In this document: in pieces, positions 36,284 to 45,270 of the stretch
Layout: each line of letters begins with the position of its first letter
How positions within the stretch are numbered: position 1 is the first letter of the stretch
NCBI RefSeq assembly: GCF_002163875.1
Contig: NZ_CP019333.1
Location: 2,782,864 to 2,846,863, forward strand
Reading direction: 5' to 3'
Length of the DNA: 64,000 nt
Origin: Gilvibacter sp. SZ-19
GTDB taxonomy: Bacteria; Bacteroidota; Bacteroidia; Flavobacteriales; Flavobacteriaceae
Translations under genes and position numbers: made by a program
Notes under the pieces: generated by a model
Seen by the model: only the letters and a program-made list of their open reading frames with translations
What the model was told of the DNA's origin: nothing
Databases searched by the model: none

Positions 36284-37536
36284 GAGTTCAAATGGTATTT
36301 TTCTCCTAATATCATGCCGTAGGCTTTTCCTTTAAGCTGATGTCCGTTGAATATGCAATTTTTAGAAAAGGTGGGAAGCTGCTTCGCATCCACAGTCCAT
36401 TGCAAATCCGGATCAAACAAGCTCAAATCGGCCTTTTCACCTACTGCGATTTTTGTTTGTGCTATCCCAAAGTTGGATCTTAATCCAGTTAAAGCGTCAA
36501 TCGCTTCGTCTAGACCTAAGGTCATATTGGCCACACCAAATAGGCATTCCAAGCCAATAGTACCAAAATCGGCATGATCAAATTCTTTTTTCTTGGCCTC
36601 TATATCCAAGGGGTTATGGTCTGAGGTGATCCCGTCAATGGTTCCATCTTTAAGACCAGCTATAAGTGCATCTTGATCCTCTTTTGTACGCAAAGGAGGC
36701 ATTACCTTGTATTGGGTGTCAAAACTGTCGAGTACTTGGTCTGTCAACAGTAAATGATGCGCAGCAACACTACAACTTACATTAAGGCCTTCATTTTTGG
36801 CAGCCCTGATCAAGGCCACGCTGGCTGCAGAAGAAATGGTAGGAATATGCAATTGCCCACCGGTATAGCCCAAAATGCCAAGGTCTCGCTGAATTCTCAG
36901 TATTTCAGAGGTGGTTGGGATACCTTTAAGTCCTAACATAGTGCTTTGAACACCTTCGTGCACAACTCCTTTTGGCGATAAACCGTGTTCATAGGGAAAC
37001 GACTGCACCAGACCCCCAAAGGGCTGGGTGTATTGCAGTGAAAGCTTCAATAAGTTTACGTCGTCTACCGGACGTTTGTAGTCGTAAAAACTCTTGCAGC
37101 CCGATTGGAACATATCGAACATCTCTGCCTGATCCACACCCAGACTCTTTTGAGTAAGTGCTCCGATGATCAAAGCATTTACAGCTGCAGCTTCTGTGCG
37201 TTGCGCTATAAAGCTTACTGCGGATTTATTATCGGTAATGGGATCTGTATTGGCATTTATGGCAACATGACAAAGGCCAGAAGCGGCGCTTACAGCCATA
37301 CCATTGGCAAGGGTTTCTCGCTGCTCGTAACCCGGTTCTCCAAAACTCACACTAGAGTCGAACCAACCAGGAGAGAGGTGTAAATTCGGTTTATCTATAA
37401 CCAGATCTGCATCTGCCGCCTCTATGGAGGCTGCGATCTTTTGAATAGTTCCGTTAAAAATAAGGATGTCGCGCTTCTTTTTGTGGTGATCACTAGCACG
37501 ATCGATGACGGTTGCGGATTTTATTAGCACCTGCAT
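36280..37536 (-). CDS. Dihydroorotase-like amidohydrolase lacking the HxH metal motif
   Basis: An amidohydrolase-fold protein of 418 aa with the dihydroorotase frame (SPGWFD...GEPGYEQRETLANG, later SDHNPLD and HIPTISSA). The metal-binding His-x-His after the first strand, normally DxHxH, is replaced by Ser62-Val-Ser64, so the canonical binuclear zinc site cannot form. This resembles the inactive dihydroorotase partners (PyrC' type) that scaffold aspartate transcarbamoylase. It may therefore be structural in pyrimidine synthesis, or act on another substrate. It leads the operon with two DUF4870 genes. Confidence 0.85.
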   Translation of the reverse strand: MQVLIKSATVIDRASDHHKKKRDILIFNGTIQKIAASIEAADADLVIDKPNLHLSPGWFDSSVSFGEPGYEQRETLANGMAVSAASGLCHVAINANTDPITDNKSAVSFIAQRTEAAAVNALIIGALTQKSLGVDQAEMFDMFQSGCKSFYDYKRPVDDVNLLKLSLQYTQPFGGLVQSFPYEHGLSPKGVVHEGVQSTMLGLKGIPTTSEILRIQRDLGILGYTGGQLHIPTISSAASVALIRAAKNEGLNVSCSVAAHHLLLTDQVLDSFDTQYKVMPPLRTKEDQDALIAGLKDGTIDGITSDHNPLDIEAKKKEFDHADFGTIGLECLFGVANMTLGLDEAIDALTGLRSNFGIAQTKIAVGEKADLSLFDPDLQWTVDAKQLPTFSKNCIFNGHQLKGKAYGMILGEKYHLNS

Positions 37537-37541
37537 TGGCG

Positions 37542-37549
37542 CAAAGATA
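37542..37549 (-). promoter_or_regulatory. -7 box TAtcTTTG immediately before the dihydroorotase-like gene
   Basis: Consensus -7 box ending 5 bases before ATG 37536, predicting a leaderless or near-leaderless mRNA. Confidence 0.55.
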
Positions 37550-37570
37550 ATACTATCTTTAAAAATTATC

Positions 37571-39493
37571 CTACTTAAAGAATCTCAAAATCGCCATTTC
37601 TAGCAGTAAAAAGATAACACACAAGAGTACGAACCATTGCCAAAGTGGTCGTTGTTCCCCGGCTTGCTGCAGTTCGCTGAGCAATTCGCTCAGGTTATCG
37701 TAGAAATCTATTCCGTTTAGATCTGTAGCTTCGAACAGACGCAGATCGGCTTCTGCTCTTGGATTGTTGTAGCTAAGAACTGCGAGGGTATCGGATTGGT
37801 TGAGCGCAAAATAATGTCCTGGTTCGGTTGGATGCTCTTCGGATTGTAAAACGAGCTTGTTGGCAAATCGCTGTTGTAAAGGAATGAACTGCTGCTGGCT
37901 CCCGTTTAACTGCACGATCTGATCTTCAGACAAACTAACCGCTAAGGCGATCTCTTGTGGTTTACCGAGCTCGTAATAAAGCACCGGAATTGGCAGTGCT
38001 TTTTTGGCCATATTGTAAAAGCTAGGTACAATGAGTGGCGATTCTTTGAAATTAGAATGCGGGCTACTCAGCGGCGAAGCAAAGACATACACATTTTCAA
38101 ATTGAACTAAAAACGGATTCTGACCTTCTAGAGTTAAAGGATCATTTCCGCTACTGCTCAGGTCGAAAAAGGTATTTACAGTAGGATATTGAAAATTAGT
38201 GACCTGCTGGTTAAAAACTCCATTAAATAAAGGATGATCAAAGTTGATTGTATTGAGCTTACGCTCCTGAGAAACAGCCTCCGAAAAGCTGCCGGCATCT
38301 AATTGTGACAACAGGCGTTGGTATTCGGTGGTATCCGCATTTGCGGCAGGAACAACTATAATAACTCCTCCGTTTTCTTTAAAGCGCAAAAGGGCGGTGG
38401 ACAATCCTGCTGGTATGCGCTCCAATTCGTTCAATACAACCACATTTTGCTGCAGAATTGCATTGTAATCTGCCGCGGTATGCGAGTTGTGCACCAATTC
38501 AAACTCCGGAGCAGGAAATAATTTATCTAGGTAATTGCGCTCTGCTTGGTTGATACTCATCACCTTAATGGCTGTTTGCTCACCAATACTAAAATAGAGC
38601 TCATTGTCAAATTCCAGTTCTTGGTCATTTATGCTGAGTCTACCTAGGTAAGATTCCTCCAGAGTTATAGGAAATTCAACTTCGGCCTTTAAAGACTCCC
38701 TAAAACTAACAGCCGACTTTGCGCTTAAGGCGTCTGCCTTAAAAAGTGAGACAGGATAATTAGCATTGCTGCGAGCAGCTGCGCTGAGTTGTACTTTTAA
38801 AACTGTGTTTCCTGCAGCTGTGGTCTGTATATAGGCAGAATCTATGCTTACATTTGCTGCGGATCTAGGCCTTAGCTGAACTGCTAAGACATCTATGTTC
38901 GCAATAGTGTCCGCATTCGCAAAGGCTCGCGACTGAAAATCCGATAGCAGCACCAACTGTTTGTTCGTGTCTTGACTAGAGAAGCTTCCAGCGGCCTTTA
39001 GCAATAATTCTTTATAGGTGTACTGTTTAAAGGTAGGGTTAACCTCTAGAAGACTGTTCCTAAAATCTGCTTCGGATTCACTGAAGTAATCTTCGGTATT
39101 GGTAAACCATCTGAAATTCCCTCCTAAAGGCGGATTGTCATACAAGCGTTGCACCGCATCTGCCAATAAGTTCGCATTGTCGCTACGCGCTGTCATGCTG
39201 TAACTGTTGTCTAAGTAAAATAGGTATTCGTCTTCCTTATCGTCTGCTTGTTTTTCTGCTAAGAAGGGTTGTGCAAAGGCTGTGACCAAGGCAGCTAAGG
39301 CTAAACATCGCAGCGTTAATACCAACCATTTTTTTAAAGTAGAGCTCTTGCGGGTCTTTAATTGAATCTCTTTTAAGAAAGCGACATTGGTAAAAGGGAC
39401 TTTCACAAAGCGCCGCAGCTGAAACAGATGTACCAAAATTGGTATCAACAGCAGTAAAAGGGCGTAAAAGATCTCGGGGTTCTTAAATTGCAT
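37571..39493 (-). CDS. BatA/VWA-domain membrane protein
   Basis: 640 aa. The N-terminal BatA segment (FKNPEIFYALLLLLIPILVHLFQLRRF) and a second TM near 58-76 precede a von Willebrand A-like domain with the MIDAS-type DNSYSMTARSD. A long periplasmic region follows, and a final TM helix sits at about 617-637. Similar proteins in Bacteroidota lie in or near bat (aerotolerance) operons; here it stands alone. A role in envelope assembly is possible but not shown. Confidence 0.85.
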   Translation of the reverse strand: MQFKNPEIFYALLLLLIPILVHLFQLRRFVKVPFTNVAFLKEIQLKTRKSSTLKKWLVLTLRCLALAALVTAFAQPFLAEKQADDKEDEYLFYLDNSYSMTARSDNANLLADAVQRLYDNPPLGGNFRWFTNTEDYFSESEADFRNSLLEVNPTFKQYTYKELLLKAAGSFSSQDTNKQLVLLSDFQSRAFANADTIANIDVLAVQLRPRSAANVSIDSAYIQTTAAGNTVLKVQLSAAARSNANYPVSLFKADALSAKSAVSFRESLKAEVEFPITLEESYLGRLSINDQELEFDNELYFSIGEQTAIKVMSINQAERNYLDKLFPAPEFELVHNSHTAADYNAILQQNVVVLNELERIPAGLSTALLRFKENGGVIIVVPAANADTTEYQRLLSQLDAGSFSEAVSQERKLNTINFDHPLFNGVFNQQVTNFQYPTVNTFFDLSSSGNDPLTLEGQNPFLVQFENVYVFASPLSSPHSNFKESPLIVPSFYNMAKKALPIPVLYYELGKPQEIALAVSLSEDQIVQLNGSQQQFIPLQQRFANKLVLQSEEHPTEPGHYFALNQSDTLAVLSYNNPRAEADLRLFEATDLNGIDFYDNLSELLSELQQAGEQRPLWQWFVLLCVIFLLLEMAILRFFK

Positions 39494-39516
39494 ATTCGTC
39501 CAAAGCGTACAACACT

Positions 39517-39524
39517 CAAAGATA
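39517..39524 (-). promoter_or_regulatory. -7 box TAtcTTTG for the BatA-like gene
   Basis: Consensus -7 box 24 bases before ATG 39493; no clear -33. Confidence 0.5.
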
Positions 39525-39627
39525 CACTTTTGCTCAGCTTCCTAAGGGCTTTTAACGTCCTTGCAACATTTTTATACAAAGCTGTGATAAATCGGTTCTA
39601 ATTTTAATTGAAACAACACCCTAAAAA

Positions 39628-40395
39628 CTAGAATTTTTCATCCACCCCCAAACCAAACAAGGCAAAGTCGTACTTCACCGGATCTGTCGGATCTAACTTG
39701 CGTAAGGCCTTGTCTAATTCCTGCAAGGCTTTGGCGTCGTTTTGTTTGCGTTTGAGCAGTTTGAGTTTTCGAGCCACACGCCCGCTGTGCACATCTAAAG
39801 GGCAGGAGAGTGCCGAGGTGGGAATTTGTGTCCAAAGCCCAAAGTCTACGGCTCTTGCATCACTGCGGACCATCCAACGCAAATACATATTGATCCGCTT
39901 AGCAGCAGAACCGCGTAAAGGGTCGGGCAAGTGTTTTAAAGTTCTATCTGGCGGATCATAGGCAAAGAACTCTTTTTTAAAATGATGCAGGGCCAATTGC
40001 AGTTCTCCATGCTCCATAAAAAGTCTGCCAAGACTTTGTTCTAAACCTTGTTGTTGGGTGTAAATTTCCTGTAAGGCCTTTAAGAAGTATTTGAGGTCTT
40101 CTGCCTGAAATGTACGGTGAACAAAGCCATCAAATACAGCCAGATCCTTGGGCTTATGATTTAACACAAAATCATGAGGCGCATTGCCCATAAGTTCCAT
40201 CATACGGCCAGCGCTATTAAGGATACTGCGCCTGTTTCCCCAAGCAATCACCGCCGTAAGAAACCCACTGATCTCTATATCTTCTTTTAAAGTGTACCGA
40301 TGCGGAATTTGAATCGGATCCTGTTCTAAAAAAACAGGCTGTTCGTAGTGGGCTGCTTTTTCGTCTAAAAAATCTTTGAGTTCTGTCTTGTTCAT
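39628..40395 (-). CDS. TIGR02757-family protein (DUF2400)
   Basis: 255 aa, soluble, with the family blocks [40 protein letters not shown] and [20 protein letters not shown]. The arrangement of helices recalls HhH-type DNA glycosylases, but catalytic function is unproven. It overlaps the LolD-like ATPase by 4 bases (ATGA), so the two are translated together. Confidence 0.87.
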   Translation of the reverse strand: MNKTELKDFLDEKAAHYEQPVFLEQDPIQIPHRYTLKEDIEISGFLTAVIAWGNRRSILNSAGRMMELMGNAPHDFVLNHKPKDLAVFDGFVHRTFQAEDLKYFLKALQEIYTQQQGLEQSLGRLFMEHGELQLALHHFKKEFFAYDPPDRTLKHLPDPLRGSAAKRINMYLRWMVRSDARAVDFGLWTQIPTSALSCPLDVHSGRVARKLKLLKRKQNDAKALQELDKALRKLDPTDPVKYDFALFGLGVDEKF

Positions 40396-41051
40396 GACAC
40401 GATCTTACCGTCTACCATGGTGAGTTTTCGGTCTGCCATATCGGCCAAAACATTGTTATGGGTAACAATAATGAAGGTTTGCCCCATTTGATCGCGAAGT
40501 TCAAAGAACAACTGATGTAGCTTGTCTGCCGCTTCCGAATCCAAGTTCCCAGAAGGCTCGTCGGCCAATATTAGATCCGGATTGTTAATCAGCGCCCTTG
40601 CAACTGCTGCGCGCTGTTGTTCCCCGCCAGAGAGTTCACTGGGTTTGTGGTGGTAGCGCTCTTTTAGGCCTAACAGATCGAGTAGTTCTTGCGCTCTTTT
40701 TTGTACTTCGGATTTTGGAGTGCCAGCTATATAGCCGGGAATACAAACATTCTCTAAGGCCGAGAACTCTGGTAAGAGTTGATGAAACTGAAAAATAAAG
40801 CCCAAATGTTTGTTTCTGAACTCTGCGAGTTCTTTTTTACTCAGGCCTTTAAGCTCTTTACCTTGAAACTGAAGTGAGGTGGTATCCTTATCTGGACGGT
40901 CTAAGGTTCCTAAAAGTTGGAGTAGGGTGGTCTTACCTGCCCCGGAGGCGCCAACCACAGAAACAATCTCTCCTTTTTTTACTTTGAGATCCACGCCCTT
41001 AAGTACATGGAGGTCACCGTATGATTTATGTAGATTGATTGCTTGTATCAT
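40392..41051 (-). CDS. ABC transporter ATP-binding protein, LolD-like
   Basis: 219 aa. Walker A GASGAGKT is at about 34-41, Q-loop [16 protein letters not shown], signature [15 protein letters not shown], Walker [13 protein letters not shown] and the H-loop VTHN. It matches the MacB/LolD group, which powers lipoprotein release or efflux complexes; the membrane partner is not in the window. I chose ATG 41051 ([12 protein letters not shown]) because the promoter lies just upstream of it; a longer in-frame start at 41099 runs through the promoter. Confidence 0.9.
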   Translation of the reverse strand: MIQAINLHKSYGDLHVLKGVDLKVKKGEIVSVVGASGAGKTTLLQLLGTLDRPDKDTTSLQFQGKELKGLSKKELAEFRNKHLGFIFQFHQLLPEFSALENVCIPGYIAGTPKSEVQKRAQELLDLLGLKERYHHKPSELSGGEQQRAAVARALINNPDLILADEPSGNLDSEAADKLHQLFFELRDQMGQTFIIVTHNNVLADMADRKLTMVDGKIVS

Positions 41052-41068
41052 TCGCAGATTCTTGACCG

Positions 41069-41099
41069 CAAAATTAGCACAATAAATTGTGCGGTGCAA
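41069..41099 (-). promoter_or_regulatory. Promoter TTG-N20-TAatTTTG with palindrome in the spacer
   Basis: The -33 TTG (41099-41097) and -7 TAATTTTG (41076-41069) are 20 bases apart, a full flavobacterial match. The spacer contains a perfect 16-base dyad at 41077-41092 (GCACAAT-AA-ATTGTGC on the plus strand), a likely repressor operator. Confidence 0.65.
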
Positions 41100-41107
41100 C
41101 GGGCCAA

Positions 41108-43516
41108 TTAGAACCAGTTCCCAAAGTTGCTCACATCCACAAAATAGGTGATACGCAGCGAAAGTGTATGCTGCGCAGGCTGATCAAACAAGGCTTCCAA
41201 ACTCTCGGAATAATTTAGGTTGGCCAAATCGTTTTGGTTAAACATCTGGTTTCTATAGAGGAGTGTTGCTTCGCTCCCCGGGGCGAATCGCCAACGGAAG
41301 CTCAAATCCAAGTTCCAAATGTTGAAGTTAGTGTCTGGATCTCTGTTCTCCAGATCGTATTCTGTGCGGGTTCTGCTGCCGTCATCATTGAGCATCCAAT
41401 ACACATTGTCGCTGTGATTGGCGGTACTCCAAAAATTACGAAATCGTAGGTCTATGGCCTTATAGGGGTCAAAATTATAGCTCGCAGTTAAGCTGTTCTC
41501 TATATTGGTCAGATCGCGTTGCCCAATAATGATCCCGTTGTCGTCGTTGAAGATCCAACCGAAATTATTCTCGTTCTTGGAATAGTTGGTAGACCATACA
41601 ACCAAGAAATTATCTGTAAAGCGGTAACGCGGAGATAAGTTGATGTTATAGCGATATTGCTGCTCTGCATCCCATTTCCGATAGCCGAGGTTTAGATCGT
41701 AAGCAAATTTCTTTCTAAAATCCGAAGAGACAAATCCGCCGAAACCATAATTGGACGGATAAGTCAGAAAACGCCCTGCTACACGCGGTTCAAAGTAATC
41801 GTCACTTTCGGTATTGTAACTGGCGTCAACTCCAAAGGCAAAACGTTCAGGGGTTACAAAGAAGGCGTTGGTAAAGATGCTGTTTCCTGTTTGCACATCC
41901 GGCTCATAAAGGCGTCTGTGTCTAACTGTTAGATTAATACGGTAAAAATTAAAAGTCTCTGTAGGTTCAAAGATCTGATAGCTTCCGCCCACAACAAAGT
42001 TGTTGAAGTTGTTGCGAAAGTTAAGTCCTAAATCGTTGATATCTAAGGTTGTATTTGCTAAATCGTGTCCAAAGCGATACCGGAACTTTCCTTTGGTCTT
42101 AAAAATGTCGAACTCTGTTCGCAAACCCGTTTTAAAGCCGTTCCCCTCATTCACATTACTTACTACCACACGGCCAGAGGTTCTAAAGGTATTGGCTTTG
42201 TCGGCTACATCAAAAGCCAAAGCAGTAACGTTAGCATCTCTAAAATTACCGTTTCTAAGTACATTGGTATTGATCAGGGAAATAGAAGAATTGTCATTCC
42301 ATTGTTGATCCAACACAAATATGTTGTAATTGGCAAGTGGCTCTATAAGGACCTCTCGACGCTCTCCCGTAAGGGTATCTTCTATACTGGCAAAGGTACG
42401 CTCAGTAATTGCATTGAAAAAACCAACACCCAACTTCTCTTTGGTTCTACCCGAGATCTTTAGTGCGTTGAGCAGATTTACTTTGGAGGGCTGTTCTACT
42501 ATTCTTTCGTTTTCCTCTAAAGGGCCAACACTACCCGTAGGGGCGTTACCAACTCGTCTGGAAAAGAAAATATCCCCTTTATTGAACAGCTCTATCCCTT
42601 CTACAAAGAACTGTCGGTTCTCTCTGAAGGTCTGTTCAAAAGGCCCTAAATTGAGTCGGACCTCGTCAAAAGCGGCTTGCCCAAAGTCAGGGATCAAGGT
42701 TGTATCCAAAGTAAAACTGTCACTCAAACCGTATTTTATATCCATTCCGGCAGAGAAATTGGTGTCAGATTCTCCGTCAAAGGAAGTGCCTACACCTTGC
42801 ACAAAAGGGAATAGGGTCAATCGCAGCGGTGGGTTTATTCCGCGAACCCCGCTTACCGTTCCGTTGTACTGTGTTTCGTTCCCAACACTGTTCTCAATGA
42901 AATTCCAGGTATGGGTCTGATTCTGTGTTTGCAAACGACGATAAAAATTCACGCTCCAGTCTTGGACATCCACCTCAGGAAAACGCAAAGCGTTATAAGG
43001 AATGCGAAATTCTGCATACCAACCTTTGTCATCCATACTGGTGCGCGCACTAAAGACCACATTGTAACTAAAATCTGTTCGGCCGTTAGACACAAAGGCA
43101 TCGCCAATGGTTCCGGCACTGTTGATGTAAAAACGAGTCTCGTTGATGCCGTCATTGTAAGTGTTCAAGGCAATGGTAAAAACGTCGGCTTGCACAAATA
43201 CCTCATCGCGTTGCGAGAATTGCGTGAGTATGTCCTGCGGATTCGGATCGTATAAATAAGCCGCTACGTAAACAAAATTGTCGTCATAGGCGAATTTTAC
43301 TTCTGTTTGATACTCCGGAGGAATGACCCCTTCGTTTCCTGGCTCGTACATGTTAAAATCATTGAAAGCAGGCAGCGAGCTCCAAACTTCGTCATCTAAG
43401 ATCCCGTCTATTTTCGGTGGGTTTTCAATCCGGGTGGCCTCGAGGTTTTTTCGCTCTTGGGCAAGGATCGAAGTAGGCAATAAAAGCAATAATAGCGTTA
43501 AAAGACGCAAGATCAT
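41108..43516 (-). CDS. DUF5916-family outer membrane protein with CBM9-like N-terminal domain
   Basis: About 802 aa from ATG 43516, where the signal peptide [19 protein letters not shown] begins. An N-terminal carbohydrate-binding-family-9-like domain (about 30-230, [15 protein letters not shown] to [15 protein letters not shown]) precedes a DUF5916 beta-barrel-like region ending in a terminal Phe, as in outer membrane barrels. The linker LIPDFGQ and FFVEGIELF are typical. A role in binding or import of a glycan or peptide is possible. No SusC/D neighbours. Confidence 0.88.
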   Translation of the reverse strand: MILRLLTLLLLLLPTSILAQERKNLEATRIENPPKIDGILDDEVWSSLPAFNDFNMYEPGNEGVIPPEYQTEVKFAYDDNFVYVAAYLYDPNPQDILTQFSQRDEVFVQADVFTIALNTYNDGINETRFYINSAGTIGDAFVSNGRTDFSYNVVFSARTSMDDKGWYAEFRIPYNALRFPEVDVQDWSVNFYRRLQTQNQTHTWNFIENSVGNETQYNGTVSGVRGINPPLRLTLFPFVQGVGTSFDGESDTNFSAGMDIKYGLSDSFTLDTTLIPDFGQAAFDEVRLNLGPFEQTFRENRQFFVEGIELFNKGDIFFSRRVGNAPTGSVGPLEENERIVEQPSKVNLLNALKISGRTKEKLGVGFFNAITERTFASIEDTLTGERREVLIEPLANYNIFVLDQQWNDNSSISLINTNVLRNGNFRDANVTALAFDVADKANTFRTSGRVVVSNVNEGNGFKTGLRTEFDIFKTKGKFRYRFGHDLANTTLDINDLGLNFRNNFNNFVVGGSYQIFEPTETFNFYRINLTVRHRRLYEPDVQTGNSIFTNAFFVTPERFAFGVDASYNTESDDYFEPRVAGRFLTYPSNYGFGGFVSSDFRKKFAYDLNLGYRKWDAEQQYRYNINLSPRYRFTDNFLVVWSTNYSKNENNFGWIFNDDNGIIIGQRDLTNIENSLTASYNFDPYKAIDLRFRNFWSTANHSDNVYWMLNDDGSRTRTEYDLENRDPDTNFNIWNLDLSFRWRFAPGSEATLLYRNQMFNQNDLANLNYSESLEALFDQPAQHTLSLRITYFVDVSNFGNWF

Positions 43517-43680
43517 ACAGTTAATTTTCTGCGCCAAAGCGCGGGGGCGTTAGTTGAGTCAAAACTACTTTGCTCAAATCAGCAGGGCTACTAAGGAAAC
43601 GTTAAATAAATCAGGGAAAATGTCAAAAGAATTATAATTTACTCAGGAATGCGTAGCTTAGAGAAAATAATAACCCACAC

Positions 43681-44277
43681 ATGGCTTACCGACACTTTGA
43701 AGAATATTCTCAGACTACTACCGAGGACATGAAGGAAAAATACAGAGACATCATCACCAAATTAGGAGAAGATGTCTCTAGAGAAGGAATTGTTAAGACT
43801 CCTGAACGCGCGGCTAAAGCCATGCAATTCCTAACTCAAGGCTACGATCAAAACGCGGAGCAGATCCTGCGATCTGCCATGTTCAAGGAAGATTATGACG
43901 AAATGGTTATTGTTAAGGACATAGAGGTCTATTCGCTCTGCGAGCATCATATTCTGCCTTTCTTTGGGAAGGCCCATATTGCCTACATCCCCAACGGTTA
44001 TATTGTAGGTTTGAGCAAATTGCCTAGAGTAGTGGATGTCTTTGCTAGGCGCCTACAAGTGCAGGAACGCTTGACTCACGATATACTGGAATGTATCAAC
44101 AAAACCTTAAAACCTAGAGGCGTTGCCGTTGTAATTGAGGCAAGTCATATGTGCATGATGATGCGCGGCGTACAGAAACAGAACAGTGTAACAACCACTT
44201 CTGGATTTAGAGGGCAATTCGAAAAAAATGAAACAAGAAGCGAGTTTTTGCGTCTGATCAGTAATGAGCTTTCGTAG
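43681..44277 (+). CDS. folE: GTP cyclohydrolase I
   Basis: Converts GTP to dihydroneopterin triphosphate, the first step of folate synthesis. 198 aa, family length. Zinc ligands Cys87 and His90 ([10 protein letters not shown]) and Cys158 (SHMCMMMRG) are present, together with [24 protein letters not shown]. The ATG at 43681 is chosen from the fit to the family N-terminus; the next gene is 53 bases downstream. Confidence 0.96.
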   Translation: MAYRHFEEYSQTTTEDMKEKYRDIITKLGEDVSREGIVKTPERAAKAMQFLTQGYDQNAEQILRSAMFKEDYDEMVIVKDIEVYSLCEHHILPFFGKAHIAYIPNGYIVGLSKLPRVVDVFARRLQVQERLTHDILECINKTLKPRGVAVVIEASHMCMMMRGVQKQNSVTTTSGFRGQFEKNETRSEFLRLISNELS

Positions 44278-44330
44278 CCCTAAAATTTGGTACGCTTCTT
44301 GCTTGATAATTAATGAACTAATAAACACTT

Positions 44331-44639
44331 ATGCGTAAATTAAAATATAAAATGTTGGCCAAAGGCTTGGTGCTGGATGCTGTTGGAATGGTGACTATGG
44401 TATTACCCGGATTGGGAACTCTTATCGACTTGGTTTGGGCACCTGTGGCTGCATGGCAGATGAATAAGATGTATCCCGGAAAGCAAGGAAAGATCGCCTC
44501 TGCTATTGTTTTCTTAGAAGAGCTGATCCCGGGCTTGGACTTTATACCCACCTTTACCTTGATGTGGTTGTATACCTTTGTTTTCAATGGAGAGGATCCG
44601 GGAGAACTGACTCCCATAAAAGTACGAGTAGACCAATAA
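44331..44639 (+). CDS. Small membrane protein, 102 aa
   Basis: Two or three hydrophobic helices (about 18-45 and 60-87) with a short hydrophilic loop containing MYPGKQGK, ending in a charged tail. I do not recognise a named family. It is followed at once by a terminator and probably shares the folE transcript. Confidence 0.72.
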   Translation: MRKLKYKMLAKGLVLDAVGMVTMVLPGLGTLIDLVWAPVAAWQMNKMYPGKQGKIASAIVFLEELIPGLDFIPTFTLMWLYTFVFNGEDPGELTPIKVRVDQ

Positions 44640-44640
44640 T

Positions 44641-44672
44641 AAAAAGCCCCTTCAATTTGAAGGGGCTTTTTG
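44641..44672. terminator. Bidirectional intrinsic terminator
   Basis: Stem AAAAAGCCCCTTC / GAAGGGGCTTTTT with a 5-base loop. It serves the small membrane protein gene on one strand and the lipoprotein gene on the other. Confidence 0.85.
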
Positions 44673-44690
44673 CTAATTCAAACGTCCAAT

Positions 44691-45251
44691 TTACTGTATG
44701 GTGACGTTATCGAAAGTTACGCTGATGTCAGTTTCTCCTCCGGCATCTGCGAGGGTTCCATCATTTGGCTTGTTCGGCTCGTGACGCAAAACAATTGTTA
44801 AGCTTCCAAAGCTGTTCTCTCCAGTTGTAAAGCCCATAAGCACTCCTAAAGGATTTCCGTTCCCGTCTCCGTCTAAATAAGTAGGAGTAAGGTTAAGGGC
44901 ACTACTTGGCAAATAAAATACTTGGTGCTCGTCGGCTTCTTGAATAACTTCTAGAGTAATGTTCTCAGCCGGATCTTCCGTAGCATTTAAAAACACGATA
45001 GTACTTGTGTAAGTTGTGTTAGGAGCCAATTGACCGCTAATTGTCAATTCAGGCTCTCCGGGGCCGTCGCCGTCAAGATCCTCCGATTGGAAAGTTACTG
45101 TTGGGCCTCCACCTTCTGGAGTCAAAGTAAGTATCAAGGTAGTGATCACTTCTTCCTCATTCACTTCATCTGGAGTGTTGTCGTCATCATTGGAACAAGC
45201 TCCAAACACCAAGGAAACGGCTGTAGCGAGTAATAAAAGATTCTTTTTCAT
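44691..45251 (-). CDS. Predicted lipoprotein, last gene of a TonB-receptor operon
   Basis: 186 aa from ATG 45251. The lipobox is VFGA-Cys in MKKNLLLLATAVSLVFGACS, followed by an acidic linker (NDDDNTPDEVNEEE) and a beta-rich domain with DGDGPGEPE and DGDGNGNP loops that look like calcium-binding DxDG turns. It lies 19 bases after the TonB receptor, so it is likely a surface-exposed partner of that receptor. No named family recognised. Confidence 0.75.
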   Translation of the reverse strand: MKKNLLLLATAVSLVFGACSNDDDNTPDEVNEEEVITTLILTLTPEGGGPTVTFQSEDLDGDGPGEPELTISGQLAPNTTYTSTIVFLNATEDPAENITLEVIQEADEHQVFYLPSSALNLTPTYLDGDGNGNPLGVLMGFTTGENSFGSLTIVLRHEPNKPNDGTLADAGGETDISVTFDNVTIQ

Positions 45252-45270
45252 AATTCTAAGATTAAACATT

